Source: Erythrobacter sp.
GTDB lineage: Bacteria; Pseudomonadota; Alphaproteobacteria; Sphingomonadales; Sphingomonadaceae
Reading direction: 5' to 3'
DNA length: 6,896 nt
Assembly (NCBI GenBank): GCA_013214365.1
Contig: JABSPI010000062.1
Coordinates: 4,984-11,879, forward strand
Position numbers and translations under genes: made by a program. Below, piece by piece: positions 1 through 5,976 of this stretch. Within the stretch, counting starts at the first letter, position 1, and each line of letters opens with the position of its first letter. The notes below the pieces were generated by a model that made no database searches, was not told the origin of the DNA, and saw only the letters and a program-made list of their open reading frames with translations.

Positions 1-509
1 GGCAATGGGGCCACCGGCACGCCTTCATCAACGAGCGCTTTGGCCTCCTCGAGGCTGGCTTGGCCGTGGATCGGCGCCTCGTCGCGTTCGCCGTAATGCA
101 TTTCACGCGATTGGGCGGCGAAATCCTCACCGACATAGGTGCTTTTCTCCAGCGCTTTAGCCTGTGCCTTGGCCAATTTTTCCATCGCCTTTTGCACCTC
201 AGCGGGCATTTCGCGATTGGCGATTGGGGCCTGCGCGCTTGCATTGTCACCATCGAAGGCGGGGGACGGCGCACTTGGCTGCGATGGGGCTGCGGGCATG
301 GCCTGCGCCGTTTCAGCAGCGGGCATGTCGGGCCGGGCATTGCCTTTAACCGGCACGGCGGGCGCCATTGGTGCCTTGCTGACTTGCACGGTGCCGCAAT
401 CGGGGCACGCGATCAGGCCGCGCGCCAATTGATCTTCATAATCAGCCGAAGAGCCAAACCACCCTTCGAATTTGTGGCCGTGTTCACAATGGAGGTCGAA
501 TACGATCAT
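1..509 (-). CDS. DUF1178 family protein (3' end outside window)
   Basis: Read on the minus strand from an ATG at 509, this frame stays open for 169 codons to the window edge, so the C-terminus is missing, probably by only some ten residues. The N-terminus (MIVFDLHCEHGHKFEGWF) and a CPDC pair (C35, C38), together with C8, H10 and H12, give the zinc-ribbon-like head typical of DUF1178. Residues 45-105 are an Ala/Pro-rich low-complexity linker. The conserved C-terminal part follows, with YVGEDFAAQSREMHYGE (125-141) and the EEAKALVDEGVPVAPL stretch. The molecular function of the family is unknown. The start lies 9 bp after the amidase stop, with AGCAGG just upstream, so it is probably the last gene of a grxC-amidase-DUF1178 operon. 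The family call is from recognition of these motifs; metal binding is inferred. Confidence 0.88.
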   Translation of the reverse strand, partial: MIVFDLHCEHGHKFEGWFGSSADYEDQLARGLIACPDCGTVQVSKAPMAPAVPVKGNARPDMPAAETAQAMPAAPSQPSAPSPAFDGDNASAQAPIANREMPAEVQKAMEKLAKAQAKALEKSTYVGEDFAAQSREMHYGERDEAPIHGQASLEEAKALVDEGVPVAPL

Positions 510-518
510 TATGCCTGC

Positions 519-1337
519 TTATTTGGGGATTTCTCGGGCATTGGCAAGGCTTGGCACTTGCGCGCGGACATCGGCAATCCGCCCCAAATCGATATCGCAA
601 AAGGCCAATCCCGGGGCATCGCCGCCCATGTCGAGCAGAACCTCGCCCCAGGGATCGACCACCAGCGAATGGCCATAGGTCTCGCGCCCGTCTTCATGTG
701 TGCCAACCTGCGCTGCGGCAATGACAAAGGCCGATGCCTCAATCGCGCGGGCGCGCAACAAAACGTGCCAGTGCGCCGCCCCTGTAGGCACCGTGAAAGC
801 GGCGGGCACCGCAATCGCATCGCAGCGACGCCGCCCCAACCCCTCAAACAAAGCAGGAAAGCGCATGTCGTAACAAATCGCCAAACCCAACCGCCCAACC
901 GGGGTGTCATCAATCGTCACGATCTCGCCGCCCGCCTCGTAAGCGCTGCTCTCGCGCCATGTCTCGCCGGTGGACAATTCGACATCGAACATATGGATCT
1001 TGTCATAGGTCACCGGAGCGGCGCCATGTGCCCCAAACACGAAACTGCGATTGGCAAATTTGCCCGATTGCGCGGCGACCGGCATCGAGCCGATCACGAT
1101 GTCGATCTGTTCATCGCGGGCGACCTGCGCGATGGCCCGCGCGCAGTCTTTGGGGGCCTCGCTGTTGATCCATGGCCCTGCACGCTTGCGATTGCGGTCA
1201 AGCAGAAGCGCCATTTCGGGCGTGAAGAGCATAGCCGCCCCGCCCGCTTTGGCATCGCGCGCCGCCGCTGTGATCACCGCCAGATTTTCGGCGGCGTCAA
1301 TGCCCGAGGTCATCTGCAAGACAGCGATCTTGGGCAT
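519..1337 (-). CDS. Carbon-nitrogen hydrolase (nitrilase superfamily), probable Nit1-type deaminated-glutathione amidase
   Basis: This 272-residue protein is a full-length single-domain nitrilase-superfamily amidase. The catalytic triad is visible: E41 in TPEMAL, K113 in YDKIHMFD and C155 in ICYDMRFP. H190-W-H near the substrate pocket and the late motif VVDPWGEVL (226-234) also fit. These enzymes hydrolyse amide C-N bonds through a cysteine thioester. The KIHMFDVE block followed by an ESxxYxxG element resembles the Nit1/Nit2 branch, whose characterised members hydrolyse deaminated glutathione or omega-amides of dicarboxylic acids. The neighbouring glutaredoxin gene, 9 bp upstream, makes a glutathione-repair role attractive, but substrate specificity is inferred. 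The protein is cytoplasmic, with no signal peptide. The ATG at 1337 has AAGG very close upstream and matches the usual MPKIAVLQM family start. The class is secure; the precise substrate is not. Confidence 0.93.
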   Translation of the reverse strand: MPKIAVLQMTSGIDAAENLAVITAAARDAKAGGAAMLFTPEMALLLDRNRKRAGPWINSEAPKDCARAIAQVARDEQIDIVIGSMPVAAQSGKFANRSFVFGAHGAAPVTYDKIHMFDVELSTGETWRESSAYEAGGEIVTIDDTPVGRLGLAICYDMRFPALFEGLGRRRCDAIAVPAAFTVPTGAAHWHVLLRARAIEASAFVIAAAQVGTHEDGRETYGHSLVVDPWGEVLLDMGGDAPGLAFCDIDLGRIADVRAQVPSLANAREIPK

Positions 1338-1346
1338 GGCCTTGCC

Positions 1347-1610
1347 CTACCCCGCCAACAGCGCGTCGAGCTTGCCGGCCGCTTCCAATGCGGCAAGATC
1401 ATCCGACCCGCCGACATAGGTGTCACCAATGAAAATCTGCGGCACAGTGCGCGCTTGGGGCGCGCGGGCGAGCATTTCGTCGCGCTTTGCGCCGCCCATT
1501 GTGATGTCATATTCGTTGAAACTTGCCCCCTTCTTCTCGAGCAAGTGTTTGGCCCGGACACAAAACGGGCAAGCAAATTTGGTGTAGATGTCGATTGTCG
1601 GTGCGGTCAT
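1347..1610 (-). CDS. grxC: Glutaredoxin 3 (dithiol GrxC type)
   Basis: This is an 87-residue class I glutaredoxin, a glutathione-dependent disulfide oxidoreductase of the cytoplasm. The active site CPFC lies at C14-C17, preceded by the first beta strand (IDIYTKFA). The cis-proline motif TVPQIF (55-60) and the glutathione-binding GGSDDL (67-72) are in their expected places, and the length matches GrxC proteins of about 85 residues. An in-frame ATG at 1655 would add 15 residues that look unlike any glutaredoxin N-terminus and would overlap the heat-shock promoter of the divergent gene, so the ATG at 1610 is preferred. It has only a weak GGGA ribosome site upstream. The gene ends with TAG, 9 bp before the amidase start, and leads the three-gene cluster. 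I could not identify its promoter in the 183-bp divergent region. Confidence 0.95.
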   Translation of the reverse strand: MTAPTIDIYTKFACPFCVRAKHLLEKKGASFNEYDITMGGAKRDEMLARAPQARTVPQIFIGDTYVGGSDDLAALEAAGKLDALLAG

Positions 1611-1643
1611 TGTTCGATCCCATTGAGGCGTATCCCGAAGGCT

Positions 1644-1671
1644 CTTGAAAGCCATCCTCTACGCCCTAACT
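1644..1671 (+). promoter_or_regulatory. Candidate heat-shock (RpoH-type) promoter for the hsp20 gene
   Basis: CTTGAAA at 1644-1650 is a full match to the sigma-32 -35 element. After 13 bases comes CCCTAACT at 1664-1671, resembling the CCCCATnT -10 element. Transcription would begin near 1678-1680, just ahead of the first hairpin of the RNA thermometer. The -10 lies inside an imperfect palindrome, CCCTAACTAAGGG (1664-1676), which might bind a regulator. The placement fits, but this is a motif-based inference. Confidence 0.55.
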
Positions 1672-1686
1672 AAGGGATGTCGCCGC

Positions 1687-1793
1687 GTTCCGCCACCCTT
1701 GGGGAACACAAATGGTGACGATTGCGGGTGCTGCATGAGGCAGGCTCGCGACCAAAGACCAAATTGCTCATTTTTGAAGAGGATTTGCTGATT
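1687..1793 (+). ncRNA. ROSE-type RNA thermometer in the hsp20 5' leader
   Basis: Three consecutive stem-loops are visible. The first is GTTCC (1687-1691) with GGAAC (1703-1707), extended inside by two C-G pairs. The second is a 10-pair stem, GCGGGT plus CTGC (1724-1734, with G1730 bulged), against GCAG plus GCTCGC (1740-1749). The third spans 1760-1787 and traps the ribosome site. In it C1760-A1763 pairs with T1784-G1787, and the ROSE signature TTGCT (1764-1768) pairs with AGGA (1780-1783), leaving G1766 bulged. C1769-G1779 continues the stem. The TTGCT/AGGA pairing with a bulged G just upstream of an ATG is the hallmark of ROSE elements, which melt on heat shock to release translation of small heat-shock genes. 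Located directly before an ibpA-type gene, this is strong by motif and context. The folding was done by eye. Confidence 0.85.
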
Positions 1794-2288
1794 ATGTCAC
1801 GTTTAGATTTCACCCCTTATCGCCGTTCGACCGTGGGCTTTGACCGCCTGTTCGATTTGCTCGAAAATCAGGCTCGGCTCAATTCCGGCGACAATTACCC
1901 CCCTTTCAACATCGCCAAAAGCGGCGACGACAATTACCGCATCACCCTCGCCGTGGCCGGTTTCCGCCCGCAGGATATCGACATCACCGCGCAGGCCAAT
2001 CTCCTGGTGATCCAGGGCAAGAAGCGCGAAGACAGCGATGATGGCGGCGAATTGCTCCATGTTGGCATCGCCAATCGCGGGTTTGAGCGCCGGTTTGAAC
2101 TGGCCGATTATGTCCGGGTCGAAAATGCCGATCTTGCTGATGGCCTGCTGGTCATCGATCTGGTGCGCGAAGTGCCCGATGCGATGAAGCCTAAGAAAAT
2201 CGCCGTAAATGGCGCCGCCACTTTAACCGCCGTGCCCGATACCAAAGCGCAAAGCGATGGCGGCGATGATGCGGCCAATGCGGCCTGA
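1794..2288 (+). CDS. ibpA: Hsp20 / IbpA-type small heat-shock protein
   Basis: This is a 164-residue class A small heat-shock chaperone, an ATP-independent holdase that coats unfolding proteins in the cytoplasm. The N-terminal arm contains YRRSTVGFDRLFDLLE (9-24), the typical IbpA opening. The alpha-crystallin domain runs from about residue 36 to 138, with NYRITLAVAGF (47-57) and the signature ADLADGLLVIDL (112-123). An I-x-V motif (KKIAVN, 135-140) for oligomer assembly follows, then a charged Ala/Asp-rich tail. The ATG at 1794 is chosen because it gives the family N-terminus and lies 10 bases after GAAGAGGA (1776-1783). An in-frame TTG at 1722 would begin inside the thermometer hairpins and is unlikely. 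Expression is probably controlled by a heat-shock promoter and the ROSE element. The gene is monocistronic and convergent with pyrG. Confidence 0.95.
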   Translation: MSRLDFTPYRRSTVGFDRLFDLLENQARLNSGDNYPPFNIAKSGDDNYRITLAVAGFRPQDIDITAQANLLVIQGKKREDSDDGGELLHVGIANRGFERRFELADYVRVENADLADGLLVIDLVREVPDAMKPKKIAVNGAATLTAVPDTKAQSDGGDDAANAA

Positions 2289-2301
2289 CACCTGGCATGC
2301 G

Positions 2302-2320
2302 CCGCTCTGATAATGAGCGG
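2302..2320 (+). terminator. Possible stem-loop terminator after hsp20
   Basis: CCGCTC (2302-2307) and GAGCGG (2315-2320) form a 6-bp stem with a 7-base loop, 13 bases after the hsp20 stop. No clean T-run follows, so it may be a weak terminator or an RNA 3'-end stabiliser. Confidence 0.4.
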
Positions 2321-2340
2321 GCCACGCTTTCAAGTGTGAG

Positions 2341-2355
2341 CTGATCACAGATCAG
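2341..2355. repeat. Short perfect inverted repeat
   Basis: CTGATC ACA GATCAG is a perfect 6-bp inverted repeat around a 3-base centre, between the hsp20 3' end and the large GC-rich hairpin. It could be an operator-like site or part of the 3' structure. No assigned function. Confidence 0.3.
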
Positions 2356-2357
2356 AT

Positions 2358-2399
2358 GGAAAACAGGAAAGGGGGGCGGTTCGCTGAAACCGCCCCCTT
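2358..2399 (-). terminator. Strong GC-rich hairpin, probable intrinsic terminator reading leftward
   Basis: The arms AAGGGGG(G)CGGTT (2369-2381) and AACCGCCCCCTT (2388-2399) make a 12-bp stem with one extra G and a 6-base loop. Read on the minus strand, the stem is followed by a T-rich tail, TTTCCTGTTTTCC (2370-2358). Rightward it is followed by GCGACG, without a T-run. It therefore best fits a terminator for a leftward transcript, about 280 bases beyond pyrG, though it may also block hsp20 read-through as a bidirectional element. Confidence 0.6.
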
Positions 2400-2415
2400 G
2401 CGACGCTTGCGTCGC
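2400..2415. repeat. Perfect inverted repeat with CTTG/CAAG tetraloop
   Basis: GCGACG (2400-2405) and CGTCGC (2410-2415) form a perfect 6-bp stem closing a 4-base loop, CTTG on the plus strand and CAAG on the minus strand. It abuts the large terminator-like hairpin, so the two would stack in either transcript. Confidence 0.55.
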
Positions 2416-2423
2416 CTCGCTCT

Positions 2424-2458
2424 GGTTGGGCCATCCGGGTCGCTGAAAACGGCCAACC
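2424..2458. repeat. Stem-loop with a loop motif shared with the terminator hairpin
   Basis: GGTTGG plus CC (2424-2432, with G2430 bulged) pairs with GG plus CCAACC (2451-2458), an 8-bp stem. The 18-base loop contains TCGCTGAAA (2440-2448). The identical nine bases occur at 2381-2389 in the loop and upper stem of the neighbouring hairpin, in a similar setting. The two hairpins look like diverged copies of one module. Confidence 0.5.
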
Positions 2459-2549
2459 TGATGCGAGCTGGAATGCAGCAGGTTTGTGACCGGTGGCCCC
2501 GGCATGCTGCAAAACTCGAAAAACCGTCACATCGGCCGACGCGGCGTCA

Positions 2550-2577
2550 GTTATGGTTAGGTGGGTTTTGCCTGCAA
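2550..2577 (-). promoter_or_regulatory. Weak candidate sigma-70 promoter, leftward
   Basis: On the minus strand TTGCAG (2577-2572) and CATAAC (2555-2550) are separated by 16 bases, a partial match to -35 and -10 elements. It would start a transcript near 2543 that runs through the stem-loops to the terminator ending at 2358. Weak motif evidence. Confidence 0.25.
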
Positions 2578-2607
2578 TATGTTGGGAAAGCTTCTCGCGC
2601 CCCCCGC

Positions 2608-2640
2608 GTAAAACGCCTAGCCCCACTCGAGGCAAGCGTT
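2608..2640 (-). terminator. Probable intrinsic terminator of pyrG
   Basis: On the minus strand AACGC (2640-2636) pairs with GCGTT (2616-2612). Inside, GCCTC (2633-2629) pairs with GGGGC (2624-2620), including one G-T wobble, around a 4-base loop. A run of four T (2613-2610) closes the structure. It begins about 40 bases after the pyrG stop. Confidence 0.55.
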
Positions 2641-2681
2641 AGGACGCGAGGCGGCCGACAGCGGCGATGCCGCCAAGGCGA

Positions 2682-4331
<1,650 letters not shown>

Positions 4332-4362
4332 TTACGCGTAATGGTGGATTCGGGGCAAGCAA

Positions 4363-4387
4363 ATTGCGTCGCCTCAAGGCGAGCAAT
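4363..4387 (-). terminator. Strong hairpin between secG and pyrG (terminator or attenuator)
   Basis: On the minus strand ATTGC plus TCGCC (4387-4378) pairs with GGCGA plus GCAAT (4373-4363), a 10-bp stem with one bulged C and a TTGA loop, followed by TTTGCTTGCC. The T-tail is modest. An outer GTGGATT/AATCCAC pairing overlaps the base of the stem and could compete with it. It may end part of the secG transcripts or modulate read-through into pyrG. Confidence 0.45.
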
Positions 4388-4423
4388 CCACAAGCATGTC
4401 GGAAAATTTTCAATTAGCGGCGA

Positions 4424-4828
4424 TTATTCGGCCAAAGGATCGGCTTCGCCTTCTTCGGAACCAGCCCCGTCATTTGGGGCCGAACCGAGCAAATCCTCAG
4501 CAGATGCCGCGCCGCCGCCTGTCGATTCACTCAGCAGATCATCAGCCGCAGGCGCGGTGACATCACGATCCAACGTAGTGGTAATCTCGTCGACGCTTGA
4601 TTCGCTTGCCGCCATCGCCGCGAGCAAAATCGAAAGTCCGACAAAAGCGATCGCCAACCAACGGGTCGAACGGGTCAGAAAATCGGCCGCGCCGCGCGCC
4701 CCCAAGGCCCCGCCCGGATTGCCACCAATACCAAGGCCGCCACCTTCGGAACGCTGCATAAGAACAACGCCAACCAGCGCCGCAGCCACAAGAGCTTGGA
4801 TCACAGTGAGGATAATGAAGAGCGACAT
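4424..4828 (-). CDS. secG: Preprotein translocase subunit SecG
   Basis: This 134-residue inner-membrane protein is the SecG subunit of the SecYEG protein-export channel. It has two hydrophobic segments, about 3-23 and 56-74. Between them is the conserved cytoplasmic loop, LMQRSEGGGLG (23-33) and a Gly/Ala-rich stretch, then the LTRSTRWLA motif (51-59). Residues 76-134 form a hydrophilic, acidic tail rich in Ala, Gly, Ser, Asp and Glu, with a repeated DDLL/EDLL element (96-99, 111-114). The tail makes the protein longer than the roughly 110-residue enterobacterial SecG. ATG 4828 is preceded by AGAAG. It sits between tpiA (95 bp upstream) and pyrG (104 bp downstream), all on the same strand. 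The identity is firm; the role of the tail is unknown. Confidence 0.95.
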   Translation of the reverse strand: MSLFIILTVIQALVAAALVGVVLMQRSEGGGLGIGGNPGGALGARGAADFLTRSTRWLAIAFVGLSILLAAMAASESSVDEITTTLDRDVTAPAADDLLSESTGGGAASAEDLLGSAPNDGAGSEEGEADPLAE

Positions 4829-4861
4829 AAATTTCTTCTATAAAGGTGTGTTGTGCACGCG

Positions 4862-4890
4862 CATCTAGTGACACCAGCGCGTCTCGGCAA
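4862..4890 (-). promoter_or_regulatory. Candidate secG promoter
   Basis: On the minus strand TTGCCG (4890-4885) and TAGATG (4867-4862) are separated by exactly 17 bases in the 95-bp tpiA-secG gap. Transcription would begin near 4855, about 25 bases before the secG ATG. I see no clear terminator after tpiA, so read-through from tpiA is also possible. Confidence 0.35.
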
Positions 4891-4923
4891 GGGATAGGCG
4901 TCAAGCCACTGATTTTGGGAAAT

Positions 4924-5688
4924 TTACCCCTCGTCGGTTTCCCCGGCGGCCAAAGCGATACCCATGAAGCTATCAGCGGTCAGGCTGGCCCCGCCCACCA
5001 AAGCGCCGCCCACTTGCGCGGTGGACAGGATTTCTGCGGCATTTTCCGGCTTCACCGAGCCGCCATACAAGATGCGAACCTCGCTGCCGTGCTCCTCGCC
5101 ATAGAGCGCAATCAGAAGCGCGCGGATTTCGCCATGCATTTCGGCAATGTCTTCCACCGTCGCGGTCTTGCCGGTTCCAATCGCCCAAATCGGCTCATAC
5201 GCAATGGTGAGCTTCTCCAGCGCGTTGTCGATCCGTTCGGGCAAAGAGGCTTTGAGTTGCTTTTTCACAAAAGACACCGCCCTGCCGGAATCGCGCGTCG
5301 CCTCGCTTTCCCCGCAACACACAATGATCCGCAAGCCAGCTGCCAGAGCCGATTCGGCTTTGGCACGGACAATCGCGTCCTTTTCATTGTGATCCTGGCG
5401 CCGTTCAGAATGGCCCAGAATGACAAACTTCGCGCCCGCATCGGCGATCATCGCGGCGGAAATATCGCCGGTATGCGCGCCGCCATCGGCATCGTGACAA
5501 TCCTGAGCCCCGACACCGATCTGTTCGGCTTCGCGGTGGACCGGATGGATCAAAGTGTAAGGCGGCGCGAGCGCGACCTCCACTTTCATATGGCGTTGTG
5601 CGGCGCGGTCGATCGCGCGCGCCTCGGACAACATGGCCCGTGTGCCATGCATTTTCCAATTGCCAACGATGTAAGGACGAAGGGACAT
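4924..5688 (-). CDS. tpiA: Triosephosphate isomerase
   Basis: This 254-residue TIM-barrel enzyme interconverts dihydroxyacetone phosphate and glyceraldehyde 3-phosphate in glycolysis and gluconeogenesis, in the cytoplasm. The catalytic residues are all present: N10 and K12 in VGNWKMHG, H93 in ILGHSERR, and E165 in AYEPIWAIGTGKTA, which includes the flexible loop 6 (166-176). The phosphate-binding segments ILYGGSVKPEN (206-216) and GALVGGASL (228-236) follow. Length is normal. The frame also opens at a TTG at 5709, which would add MFGNTHL, but ATG 5688 (MSLRPYIVGNWKMHG) matches the family N-terminus. Neither start has a clear Shine-Dalgarno sequence. It is the first gene of the leftward tpiA-secG-pyrG series and is divergent from the foldase gene. 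Confidence 0.98.
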   Translation of the reverse strand: MSLRPYIVGNWKMHGTRAMLSEARAIDRAAQRHMKVEVALAPPYTLIHPVHREAEQIGVGAQDCHDADGGAHTGDISAAMIADAGAKFVILGHSERRQDHNEKDAIVRAKAESALAAGLRIIVCCGESEATRDSGRAVSFVKKQLKASLPERIDNALEKLTIAYEPIWAIGTGKTATVEDIAEMHGEIRALLIALYGEEHGSEVRILYGGSVKPENAAEILSTAQVGGALVGGASLTADSFMGIALAAGETDEG

Positions 5689-5719
5689 CAGGTGGGTATT
5701 TCCAAACAAAACAACTAGG

Positions 5720-5741
5720 CGAAGTACGAATCTAAACTTCG
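5720..5741. repeat. Inverted repeat in the tpiA leader
   Basis: CGAAGT (5720-5725) and ACTTCG (5736-5741) form a perfect 6-bp stem with a 10-base loop. An overlapping ACGAA/TTCGT pairing (5726-5730 with 5738-5742) is an alternative. It lies 30-55 bases upstream of the tpiA ATG, so it is either leader RNA structure or an operator. Confidence 0.35.
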
Positions 5742-5765
5742 TTTATACGCGTAAGGGGGAGCGGC

Positions 5766-5794
5766 TCGCTACCCGAGGGTGAGACTTTAGTCAA
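5766..5794 (-). promoter_or_regulatory. Candidate tpiA promoter
   Basis: On the minus strand TTGACT (5794-5789) is a good -35 hexamer. A weaker TAGCGA (5771-5766) follows at 17-base spacing. The transcript would begin near 5759 and have a leader of about 70 bases containing the 5720-5741 inverted repeat. Confidence 0.4.
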
Positions 5795-5869
5795 AACCTC
5801 TCCCTACCTGTTGCCGCGAGGTCGCATGCCGGATAAAGCGCTGCTCTTGCCGGGCCTGTCGCGCGCTGC

Positions 5870-5888
5870 ACCCGATATATTGTCGGGT
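5870..5888. repeat. Inverted repeat upstream of the foldase promoter
   Basis: ACCCGA (5870-5875) and TCGGGT (5883-5888) flank a 7-base TA-rich centre. It lies in the divergent intergenic region, about 30 bases upstream of the candidate rightward -35. It is operator-like; no regulator can be named. Confidence 0.3.
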
Positions 5889-5914
5889 TTGGCCGCAAAA
5901 CAGCGTTTGGCCAA
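5888..5914 (+). repeat. TTTGGCC direct repeat next to the -35
   Basis: TTTGGCC occurs at 5888-5894 and again at 5906-5912, an 18-base period. The second copy is part of the palindrome TTGGCCAA (5907-5914), which ends two bases before the candidate -35 at 5916. The position would suit an activator or repressor site. Confidence 0.3.
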
Positions 5915-5915
5915 T

Positions 5916-5943
5916 TTGTTTTCATCCGCGTTGTTCCTATAAA
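5916..5943 (+). promoter_or_regulatory. Candidate promoter of the PpiD-like foldase gene
   Basis: TTGTTT (5916-5921) and TATAAA (5938-5943) are separated by 16 bases, close to sigma-70 elements. Transcription would start near 5950, giving a short leader that includes the GGGAAG ribosome site at 5961-5966. Confidence 0.5.
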
Positions 5944-5976
5944 AACTGCGGATATGTTTTGGGAAGAACCCGCACA

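Larger units (their letters stand above)
2362..2543 (-). ncRNA. Candidate small RNA in the hsp20-pyrG intergenic region
   Basis: The 393-bp region 2289-2681 has no credible gene. The frame readable leftward from 2635 to 2345 gives a 96-residue product without recognisable motifs. Between a possible promoter (2577-2550) and the strong leftward terminator (2399-2358) lies a run of stem-loops: 2458-2424, 2415-2400 and the terminator itself. That layout suggests a leftward structured RNA of roughly 180 bases, or alternatively a long structured pyrG 3' UTR. The RNA call is an inference from structure and placement only; no known RNA family was recognised. Confidence 0.3.

Noticed and set aside
1611..1655. 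15-residue N-terminal extension of glutaredoxin
   Set aside because: The added residues do not resemble glutaredoxins and overlap the divergent heat-shock promoter; the remaining 87 residues already match full GrxC length.
60..1673. A 537-codon plus-strand open frame
   Set aside because: It runs antisense across three genes with clear catalytic motifs (DUF1178, amidase, grxC). Its own translation is Arg/His/Gly-rich with no recognisable domain, as expected of a shadow frame in GC-biased DNA.
1722..1793. N-terminal extension of the hsp20 protein from a TTG
   Set aside because: It would place coding sequence in the thermometer hairpins and precede the normal IbpA N-terminus; ATG 1794 has the ribosome site.
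2345..2635. A 96-codon minus-strand frame downstream of pyrG
   Set aside because: It reads through several GC-rich hairpins and ends in the terminator; no ribosome site or recognisable domain. The region looks like structured RNA rather than protein-coding sequence.
2289..2681. tRNA or other known RNA gene in the intergenic region
   Set aside because: No cloverleaf, no T-loop GGTTCRA in the proper setting and no acceptor stem were found.
4846..5718. A 290-codon plus-strand open frame
   Set aside because: Antisense to tpiA; no domain features and no ribosome site supporting it.
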